DNA of 64,000 bases from Paucisalibacillus globulus (GTDB lineage Bacteria > Bacillota > Bacilli > Bacillales > Amphibacillaceae), in the NCBI RefSeq assembly GCF_900184735.1, contig NZ_LT855388.1, positions 124,001-188,000 on the forward strand, in the 5' to 3' direction. Under the pieces are notes generated by a model. The model was given only the letters and a program-made list of their open reading frames with translations, did no database searches and was not told the DNA's origin. Position 1 is the stretch's first letter. Every line of letters starts with the position of its first letter. This document shows, one piece after another, positions 54,123 through 63,720 of the stretch. A program made the translations under genes and the position numbers.

Positions 54123-55319
54123 ATGGCTGAGTTAGTCGCATTACGTCAAGCATCTGATAAGAATTCTACGGGATTAATTACGTTTATCTTATTTTGGTGT
54201 GCTTTAATTGTGGTTTCAAGTGCTTATGTAACGACACCACTCTTTACTGTCTTTGAAAGTACCTTTCAAGTATCGAAAACGATGTCTGCTTGGACTAGCA
54301 GCTCGTTTTCTTTTTTTTATGCAGTAGGGTTCTTATTATTTGGGCCACTTGCAGATCGAATTGGAAGGAAACCAGTAATTTTATTTGGGTTAGTTTCCTT
54401 AGCAGTCGTCACTCCGCTCATTGGTTTATCCAATAGTTTTGGAGGGCTTGTAGCACTTCGAGGTCTGCAGGGTTTTATTGCATCAACCTTTGCTCCATCT
54501 GCTTTGGCATATGCTTTCGATGTGATTCCATCTAAAAGAATTGTTACTACGATTGGATTTATCAGTTTTGGTTATGTAACATCTGGCATAATAGGTCAAG
54601 TGCTTGCTGATGTTTTATATCAGTGGGGAAGTTGGGAAGTGGTCTTTTACGTATTTGGAGCTCTTTATTTCATTACATTTTTAGCCGTGTTAATCCTTTT
54701 GCCAACACCTAACAAGCCAAATCATAAAGAAGGAATTAAGTTTTATATTTACCACAGTAAGTTAATCTTCAAACAGAGGAATTTCGTATTAATCTATGCC
54801 ATTACAATCATGCTTTTGTTGACTTTCATGGGCATGTACACGTTGCTAGGGAGTTTCCTAGGCGGAGAGCCATTTCATATGAATGAAAAAGAAATATTAG
54901 GTATAAGGGCAATTGGTATTATAGGTATGTTGATATCCCCGTTTGTTGGCAAGGTTGTCAAAAGAATAGGGGTACTCACAACTCTAAGGACTGGTCTTGT
55001 ATTTTCGGCTATTGGTCTATTACTCATTGGGACCGGAGATAATGTAGTATTTCTAACCTTGATGAGTATCATATTTGTATTTGGGATATCTTTAATATTC
55101 CCAGCAATTATGGTGCTAATAGGTGAACTAGGTGGAGAGAGAAGAGCACTTGCGAATGCGTATTACGCCTTTATTTTGTTTTTGGGTGCGATGCTCGGAC
55201 CAATTGTAGCTATTTACTTACTAGGTATAGGAAGTTATTTAAGCACATTTTTGATTCTTTCATTCATGTTGGTAATTGGATTTATCCTATCACTATTTAT
55301 AAAAATAAAGCTATCCTAA
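54123..55319 (+). CDS. MFS transporter
   Basis: 398 aa from ATG 54123; the GTG at 54114 lies within the GAGGAG ribosome region. Twelve membrane segments. The MFS loop between segments 2 and 3 is GPLADRIGRKPVILFG, and the matching motif in the second half is weaker. The nearest general class is multidrug or metabolite efflux (YgaY/YybF-like). The substrate is not predictable. It ends in a terminator shared with pepT. Confidence 0.88.
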   Translation: MAELVALRQASDKNSTGLITFILFWCALIVVSSAYVTTPLFTVFESTFQVSKTMSAWTSSSFSFFYAVGFLLFGPLADRIGRKPVILFGLVSLAVVTPLIGLSNSFGGLVALRGLQGFIASTFAPSALAYAFDVIPSKRIVTTIGFISFGYVTSGIIGQVLADVLYQWGSWEVVFYVFGALYFITFLAVLILLPTPNKPNHKEGIKFYIYHSKLIFKQRNFVLIYAITIMLLLTFMGMYTLLGSFLGGEPFHMNEKEILGIRAIGIIGMLISPFVGKVVKRIGVLTTLRTGLVFSAIGLLLIGTGDNVVFLTLMSIIFVFGISLIFPAIMVLIGELGGERRALANAYYAFILFLGAMLGPIVAIYLLGIGSYLSTFLILSFMLVIGFILSLFIKIKLS

Positions 55320-55342
55320 GATTCCAAGGATAGCTTTATTTC
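55307..55342. terminator. Shared terminator of MFS and pepT genes
   Basis: Arms AAGCTATCCT and AGGATAGCTT around AAGATTCCA, T-rich on both sides. It overlaps the end of the MFS gene. Confidence 0.85.
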
Positions 55343-55344
55343 AT

Positions 55345-56574
55345 TTATTTTGCCTCAAACAACTTACAAATTTCAACGATAACTTCGGTTGATTTCAACA
55401 TATTATCTACAGAGATATATTCAAACTTTCCGTGGAAGTTCTCTCCACCTGTGAAAATATTAGGTGTTGGTAATCCCATATAAGATAATTGAGAACCATC
55501 AGTTCCACCACGAACTGGTTCAATAATAGGCTCAATGCCTAGGTTTTGCATTGCTTCTTTCGCAACCTCTACAATTTCCATAACAGGTTCAATTTTTTCT
55601 CGCATATTATAGTATTGATCATTCATCTCAAGTTCCACACTTGCTTCTCCGTACTTTGCTTGCATTTCTTCAACAAAACCTGATAATGTCGCTTTTTTAC
55701 TTTCAAACTTTTCTCGATCATGATCACGAATAATGTAATATACCCGAGTGTTTTCAACGTCACCATTAATGGAAATTAGGTGATAGAATCCTTCATATCC
55801 TTCTGTTTGTTCTGGGGACTCTTGTTCTGGGAATTTACTTACAAATTCTGCAGCCATTTTACCTGCATTCACCATTTTATTTTTGGCAGTTCCAGGGTGT
55901 ACACTATTTCCTTTAAAGGAAACTTTAGCTGCTGCCGCATTAAAGCTTTCATATTGTAATTCCCCAAGAGGGCCACCATCAACCGTATAAGCGAAATCAG
56001 CATTAAAGCGTTCCACATCAAATTTATGTGGTCCACGACCTATCTCCTCATCAGGTGTGAAAGCAACACGAATTCTACCATGTTTAATTTCTGGATGCTT
56101 AATTAAATAGTCCATTGCTGTCATGATTTCAGCAATACCTGCTTTGTTATCGGCGCCAAGTAGTGTTGTACCGTCTGTCGTGATTAATGTGTGCCCCTTA
56201 TAGCTAGGGAGTTCTGGAAATTCTTTTGAAGATAATACTACATTTAGTTCCTCATTTAACACGATGTCATTTCCATCAAAGTCTTCCACGATTTGTGGCT
56301 TAACATTTTTTCCAGTAAAATCAGTAGCAGTATCAACGTGAGCTAGAAACCCAATCGTTGGTACTTCTTTATCCGTGTTTGAAGGTAAGGTTGCAAAGAC
56401 ATATCCGTTCTCATCAATGGTAACTTCTTGCATACCGATTTCATTCAACTCATTAACTAGTAGATTCGCTAATTCAAGTTGACCTGGTGTAGATGGGGTA
56501 GTGTTATTGTCTTCATTTGATTGTGTATCTACTTTTACATATGTAGTAAAACGTTGGATTATTTCTTCCTTCAA
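55345..56574 (-). CDS. pepT: Peptidase T (tripeptide aminopeptidase)
   Basis: 409 aa, full length. TTG start with AAGGAGCG 7 nt upstream. M20B metallopeptidase: metal ligands in [22 protein letters not shown] and [13 protein letters not shown], with the dimerisation domain in the middle and a C-terminal metal His in FHGKFE. It cleaves the N-terminal residue of tripeptides in the cytoplasm. Monocistronic. Confidence 0.95.
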   Translation of the reverse strand: MKEEIIQRFTTYVKVDTQSNEDNNTTPSTPGQLELANLLVNELNEIGMQEVTIDENGYVFATLPSNTDKEVPTIGFLAHVDTATDFTGKNVKPQIVEDFDGNDIVLNEELNVVLSSKEFPELPSYKGHTLITTDGTTLLGADNKAGIAEIMTAMDYLIKHPEIKHGRIRVAFTPDEEIGRGPHKFDVERFNADFAYTVDGGPLGELQYESFNAAAAKVSFKGNSVHPGTAKNKMVNAGKMAAEFVSKFPEQESPEQTEGYEGFYHLISINGDVENTRVYYIIRDHDREKFESKKATLSGFVEEMQAKYGEASVELEMNDQYYNMREKIEPVMEIVEVAKEAMQNLGIEPIIEPVRGGTDGSQLSYMGLPTPNIFTGGENFHGKFEYISVDNMLKSTEVIVEICKLFEAK

Positions 56575-56731
56575 TGGTATTCGCTCCTTATTGGAATATT
56601 GTTTTAATATGGAAATATTATACCGTATTCCGAAATATTTAGGAAACTTAAAAATTAGAATAGAAGAGGAAAATAATAGATTAATGGCGAATTAATTATA
56701 AACAGTAGTCCACACAAGGAGGAATTTTTTC

Positions 56732-57580
56732 ATGTCATATCTAATCAGTATAGAGGAACTGGTGGAAAAGTTATCAAACAATCCTGAAATAGTAATCGTT
56801 GATGCTAGATATCAATTAAATAATCCAGAAGCTGGTAGGGAAGCATACGATCAATCGCACCTCCCTGGGGCAGTATATTTTGATTTAGAACAAGATTTGT
56901 CTGGTACACCAGGTGAGCATGGTGGAAACCATCCATTACCAAATGTAGAAGTATTTGCAGAGAAACTAGGGAAAGCGGGGATTGATCAAGATACACCAGT
57001 AATTGTTTATGATAAAGGAAATGATATGTTTGCACCTAGATTCTGGTGGAATTTGTATTTTATGGGCCATAACCAGGTGTATATCCTGGAAGGTGGATTT
57101 GATGCTTGGATGGAAGAAGGCCTTTCAGTAACGAAAGAAGTGCCACACAAGAAAACCAGAGCATTCAAACCAAAACCGCGTTTAGATGAAATAGTAGATA
57201 TAGAAAGAATTAAAGAAAATATACAAAGTAAGACAGCAATTTTAGTCGACTCCAGAAGCTATGATCGATATCTTGGTCAAACGGAGCCATTATATAAAAA
57301 GGCAGGGCATATCCCGGGAGCAAAAAACTACTTTTGGTCGGATGTACTAGATCAGAATGGGAATTGGAAGCGAAAAGAAGAATTAGATAAACATTTTTCT
57401 AAACTAGATAAAACAAAGGAAATTATTGTTTCTTGTGGTTCTGGTGTTTCTGCAACACCAAATATCATTGCTCTAAAAATGGCTGGATTTCAAAATGTTA
57501 AGCTATATCCAGGTAGTTATAGTGATTGGATTTCTTACGAAGAAAATGAAGTAGAGACAAAGGATGAAACAAATGACTAA
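56732..57580 (+). CDS. Tandem-rhodanese sulfurtransferase
   Basis: 282 aa. Two rhodanese domains: an inactive N-terminal one (about 1-130, with DARYQLNNPEAGREAYDQSH and PGAVYFDLEQDLSG) and a C-terminal catalytic one with the active-site Cys in SCGSGVSATPN (about residue 234). The CGSGVSA loop is typical of 3-mercaptopyruvate sulfurtransferases. It transfers sulfane sulfur to cyanide or thiols. It overlaps the start of the tag gene, suggesting one transcript. Confidence 0.92.
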   Translation: MSYLISIEELVEKLSNNPEIVIVDARYQLNNPEAGREAYDQSHLPGAVYFDLEQDLSGTPGEHGGNHPLPNVEVFAEKLGKAGIDQDTPVIVYDKGNDMFAPRFWWNLYFMGHNQVYILEGGFDAWMEEGLSVTKEVPHKKTRAFKPKPRLDEIVDIERIKENIQSKTAILVDSRSYDRYLGQTEPLYKKAGHIPGAKNYFWSDVLDQNGNWKRKEELDKHFSKLDKTKEIIVSCGSGVSATPNIIALKMAGFQNVKLYPGSYSDWISYEENEVETKDETND

Positions 57581-58136
57581 AAAAAGATGTGAATGGGTAC
57601 CTGAAGATGATTTATTATACAGGGATTACCATGATAATGAATGGGGTAGGCCAGTTCACGATGATCAACAATTATTCGAAATGTTAATCTTAGAAGGTGC
57701 CCAGGCTGGACTTAGCTGGATTACCATACTCAGAAGGCGAGAAAATTACCGAGAGGCATTTGATCAATTTGACCCAATTATTATCTCAAACTATGATGAA
57801 GATGATATACAATCTCTTAAAAATAATGAAGGAATTATTCGTAATGAGAGAAAGATTCGCTCTGTCGTTGCAAATGCAAAAGCTTTTCTAAAGATAAAAG
57901 AAGAATTCGGAAGCTTTGATACATATATATGGAGTTTTGTTGGTGGAAAGCCAATTATCAATCACTGGAAGAGTAGTGGGGAAGTACCAGCTCAAACCGA
58001 GCGATCACAAGCAATGAGTAAGGATTTAAAAAAACGCGGCTTTAACTTTGTTGGACCAACCATTTGCTATGCTTACATGCAAGCAACTGGAATGGTAAAT
58101 GACCATACAGAAGAATGCTACCTTTCCGTAAAATAG
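57573..58136 (+). CDS. tag: DNA-3-methyladenine glycosylase I
   Basis: 187 aa from ATG 57573 (AAAGGATG upstream; an ATG at 57564 is possible). Tag family: CEWVPEDDLLYRDYHDNEWG at the N-terminus, LEGAQAGLSWITILRRRENYR, and a C-terminal GPTICYAYMQATGMVNDH. The zinc ligands (N-terminal Cys and His, C-terminal His and Cys) are all present. It removes 3-methyladenine from alkylated DNA. It overlaps the sulfurtransferase gene; the functional link is unclear. Confidence 0.95.
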   Translation: MTKKRCEWVPEDDLLYRDYHDNEWGRPVHDDQQLFEMLILEGAQAGLSWITILRRRENYREAFDQFDPIIISNYDEDDIQSLKNNEGIIRNERKIRSVVANAKAFLKIKEEFGSFDTYIWSFVGGKPIINHWKSSGEVPAQTERSQAMSKDLKKRGFNFVGPTICYAYMQATGMVNDHTEECYLSVK

Positions 58137-58196
58137 CATTACATGAGTTGCCGATTAATTCGTATTAGATAGAAACTCGCGGCTAATAATTTATTT

Positions 58197-58337
58197 TGGG
58201 TGCATCATACCCGCTACGGAAATACACTCCGCTTTCCACGGGCCCGGCCTCAGCCTCCTCGAGGAAAGACCACCTCTGCGGGGTCTTCGGACACGTGCTA
58301 TTCCCGTAGGAGTCTCCGTGTATTTCCTTCGCTAGAA
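58197..58337 (+). repeat. GC-rich modular palindromic repeat, copy D
   Basis: ACCCGCTACGGAAATACAC left end and GGAGTCTCCGTGTATTTCC right end as in A and B, but the inner module is the CCTCAGCCTCCTCGAGG / GGGGTCTTCGGACACGTGC version of copy C. It faces copy E about 75 bp away. No gene between 58137 and 58672. Confidence 0.9.
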
Positions 58338-58410
58338 TGTTTGTCAATTTATTATTCCAAATAATTATTGGATAATAAACTAATAGCAGACACGATTGAA
58401 TGGAAGAAAT

Positions 58411-58556
58411 CACTAGCGTAGGCAGAATACGGAGACTCCTGCGGGAGGATAGGCATAGGTGAGACCCCTAAAGAAGAAAGCACGAGGAGGCTCACCAGCC
58501 GCCCGCGGAAAGCGGAGTATTCTGCCGGAGCGGTAGCATCCAGCTTCACCAAATCT
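58411..58556 (-). repeat. GC-rich modular palindromic repeat, copy E
   Basis: Reverse orientation, same ends as copy C (GGCAGAATACGGAGACTCC, GCCGGAGCGGTAGC), but with the inner module of A and B (GAGGCTCACCAGCCGCC). It forms an inverted pair with copy D. Confidence 0.9.
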
Positions 58557-58582
58557 ATTTTCTATTAAAATCTGCTGAACAG

Positions 58583-58638
58583 CTAAAAAATCCGAACTAT
58601 TAGTATTCAGATTGGTGAATTCTAATTAGTTCGGATTT
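58583..58638 (-). terminator. Terminator of the chemoreceptor gene
   Basis: Arms AAATCCGAACTA (58588-58599) and TAGTTCGGATTT (58627-58638), six-T run on the minus strand. Confidence 0.85.
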
Positions 58639-58672
58639 ATTTTGGCCACTTTTTCTCGTAGCTAATATTCAA

Positions 58673-60454
58673 CTATACTAACTTAAACACCTTTAGCTCT
58701 TCATTCAGATGTTCAGCTAATTTTTCTAATTCCTCAGCGCTATTAGATACTTCTTCCATAGAGCTGAATGTTTGTTGTGCAGATGCTGCTGCTTGTTCTA
58801 CACCTGCAGCGGATTCTTCCGATACAGCAGCAATTTCCTCAATTAAATTATTCATATCATTACTATTCCCAGCAATTTCTCTTAAGTTTGATGATATTGC
58901 TGAAATCTTTGTTGTCATGGAAGTCACTGACTCATGGATACTAGCAAAGTTCTTACCAGTTTCTTGAACCTGTGCAGTACCTTCTTTTACTTCTGTGTAT
59001 CCGTCATTTAGTGATGCTACAACACTACCGGTTTCTTTCTGGATACTTGTAACGATTGTTGTAATTTCTCCGACAGAAGTTGCTACTTGCTCAGAAAGCT
59101 TTCTAACTTCTTCAGCAACTACTGCAAAGCCTTTACCATGCTCTCCAGCTCTAGCTGCTTCAATAGCTGCATTTAAAGAAAGGAGATTTGTTTGATCAGC
59201 GATGTCCTTTATAACAGAAACTAGCTTAGAAATCTCTGTGGATTGTTTATCTAAGCCACGAACTTTTTCAACAGCACTTGATACAATCTGATCAATTTGA
59301 TTCATTTGTACAACAGATGATTTCATTAATTCCTGTCCTTCATTGGTTAAAGCTAATACCTGTTCGGAAGTATTGGCAACCTCAAGTCCGTTCTCTTCTG
59401 ATAGACGTACTTTCTGAACAAAATCACTCATACTTTCTGCCAGGCTAGATGCGCTATTAGCCTGATTCTCAGATCCTGATGATAATTCTTCCATGGTAGA
59501 AGCGATTTGCTCACTTCCTTCACTAACTTCATCAGCTGATTGGGAAAGTTCTCCACTTCTAGTGGATACAGTGTTTGCAGCTGTAGCCACTTTGAACAGT
59601 ATATCTTGTATATTGTTTTTCATAAGATTTACCGCATTAGCAAGCTGGCCGATTTCATCTTTTCCATTGTAATCCACAGGCTTAGCTACTAGGTTCCCAT
59701 TAGCAATCTCATTTGTTGTGTGAACAACCTTTTGTAAGTTTTTAGTGATTCCCCTACTTACTAGTAGTAATAGAACGATACCTAGAACAATAGCAAGGGT
59801 ATTTGCAATAGATAAAGAGGTAATGCCTGTTTGTAAACTATCCTTAGATCTTGTAACAACATCCATTTGATCTGCTTTTACAATCTCCATTAATTGATTG
59901 ACAAGGCCAACTGTTTCTTCACGGAGCTCCTGTGTTTGAGCTCTAGTTAATGCAGCAAGATAATCTTGGTTAATGTCTACAGCTTCACTAATCTCACCAT
60001 AGAATAATTCGTTCATTTCACTATCATTCGCTACAATTTGGCTAAATATTGCTTTCTGTTCTTCCGTTTCTAAAGATGGCTCTATTTTAGCTTTTAATTC
60101 ATCGAATTGTATCTGATATTCTTCATAGGCGTCAACAAAACGAGTTTTCTTAGATAATAGATAATCAGAGATTTGAACATCCTTAACTTGAATCAATGAA
60201 GCCAGATTAGACATGTCATTAACACGAGCACTATACTGGTCAATAGCTTCTACATCCTGCTGCCCTTTATTTAATTGGTAATAAACAAATGCTCCTGAAA
60301 GTAGAAAAAGCGCAGCTGAAACTAAAAACACATAAAGATATTTACGACTAAGTTTTACATTTTGCCAGTTAAAGAGATTTTTCTTAGCTTTAGGGCTCTT
60401 TTGTTTTTTCTCTTTGTTACCCTTAATAACTTTTACCTTTTTATTCTTCTTCAT
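58673..60454 (-). CDS. Methyl-accepting chemotaxis protein
   Basis: 593 aa. A Lys-rich N-terminal leader (1-30) is followed by a membrane segment (about 36-56), an extracytoplasmic helical bundle of the four-helix CHASE3/5TM type (about 60-200), a second membrane segment (about 207-230) and a HAMP domain (about 232-285). The long cytoplasmic signalling coil has the hairpin tip around [17 protein letters not shown], and [11 protein letters not shown] precedes it. It senses an unknown ligand and controls CheA. The ribosome site is GGGGGATAAG. Monocistronic with its own terminator. Confidence 0.93.
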   Translation of the reverse strand: MKKNKKVKVIKGNKEKKQKSPKAKKNLFNWQNVKLSRKYLYVFLVSAALFLLSGAFVYYQLNKGQQDVEAIDQYSARVNDMSNLASLIQVKDVQISDYLLSKKTRFVDAYEEYQIQFDELKAKIEPSLETEEQKAIFSQIVANDSEMNELFYGEISEAVDINQDYLAALTRAQTQELREETVGLVNQLMEIVKADQMDVVTRSKDSLQTGITSLSIANTLAIVLGIVLLLLVSRGITKNLQKVVHTTNEIANGNLVAKPVDYNGKDEIGQLANAVNLMKNNIQDILFKVATAANTVSTRSGELSQSADEVSEGSEQIASTMEELSSGSENQANSASSLAESMSDFVQKVRLSEENGLEVANTSEQVLALTNEGQELMKSSVVQMNQIDQIVSSAVEKVRGLDKQSTEISKLVSVIKDIADQTNLLSLNAAIEAARAGEHGKGFAVVAEEVRKLSEQVATSVGEITTIVTSIQKETGSVVASLNDGYTEVKEGTAQVQETGKNFASIHESVTSMTTKISAISSNLREIAGNSNDMNNLIEEIAAVSEESAAGVEQAAASAQQTFSSMEEVSNSAEELEKLAEHLNEELKVFKLV

Positions 60455-60637
60455 TTCTTATCCCCCGATTGTATAGATAACATTTGTCTCTATTATATCG
60501 GTTATTTTGTCGAATTTTAAAGTATTATTTGAAAATAATCGACAACTTATTTAGGTACTTGCATTTTTAACTAATTATCTAGCACATTAGCAAACTATAT
60601 GTTTCTTTAAAGTGAGAGGTGAGTGAAGGGGAATAAT

Positions 60638-60747
60638 ATGACCAAATCTGCATTCTTACAAGAAGAAAAAAGCAAGGATGAATTAAAGGAAGACTCAATG
60701 ATTTAGAAATACAACTTTATCGTATGCAGAATAATATTTGTGCATGA
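60638..60747 (+). pseudogene. Tiny coiled-coil ORF with a one-base deletion
   Basis: ATG 60638 has GAAGGGGAA upstream and reads 22 codons ending at TAG. One extra A near 60690 would join it to a continuing frame (RLNDLEIQLYRMQNN, ending TGA 60747), giving a 36-residue helical, Glu/Lys-rich peptide. It looks like a genuine small gene interrupted by a single-base loss, or a sequencing error. Confidence 0.4.
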
Positions 60748-60783
60748 GCAAGATTCTAAGTAACTGTCCTAACAAGGAAGCCA

Positions 60784-60813
60784 AAATAAAAAGCAACCCA
60801 AATAGGATTGCTT
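60784..60813 (-). terminator. Terminator of the amidase gene
   Basis: Arms AGCAACCC (60792-60799) and GGATTGCT (60805-60812), one mismatch; T-rich minus-strand tail. Confidence 0.75.
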
Positions 60814-60818
60814 CTCGT

Positions 60819-62258
60819 CTATAAATCTAGTTGTGGTGCTCTGCGATGGTTTGTTGCCTGTTCATAAGCATAAGCTAATTCAATAAGATTAGGTTCAGAA
60901 AAGGCAAGACCAGTAAATGTGACCCCTACTGGTTTGCCTTCTTCTGTATATCCAGCAGGTACAGTAATAGATGGATAACCAGCTTTTGCAGCGATTCCAG
61001 CACCATAATTGTTAATAAATAATAGTGCATCAAGGTTATTTTCATTTATAGCTTTGTCAATTCCCTCTGTTTGTGAGAGTCTTATATCCTCTAATCTAGC
61101 CTCAATATATTCGGACTCTGTTAATCTTCCACTCTTAGACTCCGATTCTAAGAATATTTTCTGCCCGTACTTTAGCGCAGTATCCGCATGATTCTGATTA
61201 TATTGAATGAGCTCTAATAGGGAGTGGGCAGAAAGGTTAGAATCCACATTCTTCAAGTAGGCATTCAATCCATTTTTGAATTCATGAACCATCACGGTTA
61301 ATCCTTTGAATTTTGTTGGTAAATCAATATCTTCTACTATCGTTGCACCAAGCTTTTTCATCACTTCCAGAGCCGATTCTATTAACTGAAGTTCTTCTTC
61401 CGATACGCCCTCTAAATAGGTGCGAGACACTCCGATTTTTTTGCCCTTTAAGCCATCCGTATTCAAATATTCCATATAATTGGCCAGTCTATTAGGGTTA
61501 ATGGTAGTTGCCGGATCATTAATGTCCTCAGCAGTGAGTGCACCAAGTAAGATAGCTGCGTCAGCTACCGTTCTTGTCATCGGTCCAGCTGTATCTTGTG
61601 AACTTGAAATAGGAATCACACCAGTACGACTAATTAACCCTACAGTAGGTTTTATTCCGACAAGGGAGTTACTACTAGCAGGACTCAAAATTGATCCACT
61701 TGTTTCCGTTCCTATACCTAAAGGAGCAAAACTTGCTGCAATTGCTGCGCCAGTTCCTGCACTTGAACCACCGACATCAAATTTTCCAGGGCCATAAGGA
61801 TTCAGTACTTGACCTCCTAGTGAACTGAAACCATTCGGCATGTCCATTGCGATGAAGTTTGCCCATTCGGTTAAATTAGTCTTACCAAGAATGACAGCAC
61901 CAGCTTCTCGCAATTTCTTAACTAGGAATGCGTCCTCCTTAGCGTAATGGTTAGCTAAAGCCACAGAACCCGCAGTGGTATGCATTTTGTCGCCTGTATT
62001 AATATTATCCTTGATTAAGACAGGGATACCATGAAGTAGTCCTCTAGCACCTTTTTCAGTTCGTTCATTATCCAATGACTCGGCAAGGAATAGAGCATCT
62101 GGATTAATTTCTAGGATGGCATTTAGCTTTGGACCGTTTTGGTTATAGGCTGCAATTTGCTCAAGGAATGTGAGGACTAACTCTTTAGCAGTTAATTTAC
62201 CTGACTCCATAGCTTCTTGTAATTCGACTACACTGGCTTCTAGATATACATTTGTCAT
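60819..62258 (-). CDS. Amidase-signature-family hydrolase
   Basis: 479 aa. Amidase signature enzyme with the Ser-cisSer-Lys triad: Lys in GIPVLIKDNINT (about residue 81), cis-Ser in DVGGSSAGTGAA and the nucleophile Ser in GTETSGSILSPAS. Members hydrolyse diverse amides or act in Glu-tRNA amidotransfer; lacking a gatC/gatB neighbour and with a free C-terminal extension, this is a stand-alone amidase. Substrate unknown. RBS AAGGAGAG. Confidence 0.9.
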   Translation of the reverse strand: MTNVYLEASVVELQEAMESGKLTAKELVLTFLEQIAAYNQNGPKLNAILEINPDALFLAESLDNERTEKGARGLLHGIPVLIKDNINTGDKMHTTAGSVALANHYAKEDAFLVKKLREAGAVILGKTNLTEWANFIAMDMPNGFSSLGGQVLNPYGPGKFDVGGSSAGTGAAIAASFAPLGIGTETSGSILSPASSNSLVGIKPTVGLISRTGVIPISSSQDTAGPMTRTVADAAILLGALTAEDINDPATTINPNRLANYMEYLNTDGLKGKKIGVSRTYLEGVSEEELQLIESALEVMKKLGATIVEDIDLPTKFKGLTVMVHEFKNGLNAYLKNVDSNLSAHSLLELIQYNQNHADTALKYGQKIFLESESKSGRLTESEYIEARLEDIRLSQTEGIDKAINENNLDALLFINNYGAGIAAKAGYPSITVPAGYTEEGKPVGVTFTGLAFSEPNLIELAYAYEQATNHRRAPQLDL

Positions 62259-62301
62259 TACATTCTCTCCTTATGTAAGCAGATAAGCGGTCCCGATTCG
62301 G

Positions 62302-63201
62302 TTATGCCCTCTCAAATAAATGAAAATTCATACCATATGGATCAGCGATCATCAGACTTTTTTCGTGATATTCCTTCGTTACAATACAACCATGATTAAG
62401 TAATTTTTCCTTAATGCTATGGATATCTTTTACAGCTAATTCAAAAAAGACTTTCTTATCTTCACTTTGTTCAACATAAAAATTCTGTCCGCCAAATGTT
62501 AATTTTGACTCCAACGCATTCGACCAATCTTCTTTCATGCCAAGTACTTCGGTATAGAATTTCACTGCTTCATGCTGATGATTGACTTGGATGGCTATAT
62601 TATTGGTCAAATCAAAATCGGACTCTTTATTAATTTTCCGTTTAGGATGATAGCCTTTTTGACCAGATGGAAGGAGGTCAAATAGAGGCCAAACTGAACA
62701 GTAATCATCTCCAGGACCAAAAGGTGCATCTGCTATATGAAAAATTAGGCCATCTTCATTCTTTTGAAAAGTGGAAACCCCTGGATGTTGGTATCCATTT
62801 TTCTCAAATCCTAGATCTTCTTTGAAGGTTGTTCCTTGTGTAGAAACCATTGGAAATTGCCATCTGCGTTCTGCTGAAAAAGCATCTTGTATTTCCGGTG
62901 AATCCGGTGTAGCTACCACAAACGCAGCCTTATCCACAATATGATGATATATACCATTAAAGCCATCTGCCCACATAGTGCAGTAAGAACAAGATTTACC
63001 CATATTTTGAATTACAATTAATTCATCCTTGTTAGCGAATAATTCTAGTAAACTTACTTCTCTACCTGAAGGGTCTTTAAAAATATAATTCTCAACCTCA
63101 GCACGAGGAACTGATTTTCTCAGTTCCACTAGTTTACTTTTCTTTTCTTGAATCTCCTTTTCAAGAGCTTCTATTTCAACTAATAATTCTTTCGTTTCCA
63201 C
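62302..63201 (-). CDS. Fusion of DUF899 thioredoxin-like and VOC domains
   Basis: 299 aa. A coiled N-terminus (1-30) leads to a DUF899 thioredoxin-like domain (about 35-190) with the cysteine motif KSCSYCTMWADGFNG and WPLFDLLPSG. A glyoxalase/VOC domain follows (about 195-298) with FYTEVLGMKEDW and the C-terminal DPYGMNFHLFE. The two domains are usually separate proteins. The predicted location is cytoplasmic, with a redox or metal-dependent small-molecule function. It is followed by a VOC gene upstream on the same strand, 11 bp away. Confidence 0.88.
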   Translation of the reverse strand: METKELLVEIEALEKEIQEKKSKLVELRKSVPRAEVENYIFKDPSGREVSLLELFANKDELIVIQNMGKSCSYCTMWADGFNGIYHHIVDKAAFVVATPDSPEIQDAFSAERRWQFPMVSTQGTTFKEDLGFEKNGYQHPGVSTFQKNEDGLIFHIADAPFGPGDDYCSVWPLFDLLPSGQKGYHPKRKINKESDFDLTNNIAIQVNHQHEAVKFYTEVLGMKEDWSNALESKLTFGGQNFYVEQSEDKKVFFELAVKDIHSIKEKLLNHGCIVTKEYHEKSLMIADPYGMNFHLFERA

Positions 63202-63212
63202 TTCAACATCTC

Positions 63213-63569
63213 CTAATTTACAAATTCAACAATCTCTAATTGATTCCCAGAGTTATCTTCAATTACAAAGAAATATCCTGGAGGGCAAGGCATTGGTTCT
63301 TCAGAAATTATTTTTACACCTTTGTCATGAAGTTTCTTGAAATCTTCTTGTATATTACTTGACTGAATGGCTAGTAATACGTTGGAAGAGGTTGGTGCAT
63401 TTTCTATTTCCGCCTTTTCTAGAATTAAAGGGAGACCGTTATGTTCTAAGCTAATAATGTTTTCCCCATACTTTTTAGATACTTTAAAATCAAGCTTTTC
63501 AGTATAAAACTGAACATCTTTTTCCATATCGCGTACTTTAATCGTCAACACACATACTTGGTTAAGCAT
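63213..63569 (-). CDS. VOC-family (glyoxalase-like) protein
   Basis: 118 aa. Single vicinal-oxygen-chelate module: KVRDMEKDVQFYTEKLDFKV at the N-terminus and PGYFFVIEDNSGNQLEIVEF at the C-terminus, where the last Glu is the usual metal ligand. Possible enzyme or resistance protein of the bleomycin/fosfomycin/glyoxalase group; the substrate is unknown. RBS GGGGGATATG. First gene of a pair with the DUF899-VOC fusion, which also ends in a VOC domain. Confidence 0.88.
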   Translation of the reverse strand: MLNQVCVLTIKVRDMEKDVQFYTEKLDFKVSKKYGENIISLEHNGLPLILEKAEIENAPTSSNVLLAIQSSNIQEDFKKLHDKGVKIISEEPMPCPPGYFFVIEDNSGNQLEIVEFVN

Positions 63570-63720
63570 ACATATCCCCCATCACATAAATAGTCTTGTT
63601 GTAATTATTCGACAAGACTAATGAAATTCCTTTATTAAGCAACATCTTATACTGAAATTTTTTCTTGAAAACGGGTTATGTTAAAATGGAAATTGATTTT
63701 ACATAGAAGGAAGTGTTGGT

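Larger units (their letters stand above)
60455..60818. other. Intergenic region with a frameshifted tiny ORF
   Basis: About 360 bp between the chemoreceptor start and the amidase end. It carries the disrupted coiled-coil ORF (60638-60747) and the amidase terminator. Nothing else is supported. Confidence 0.4.
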
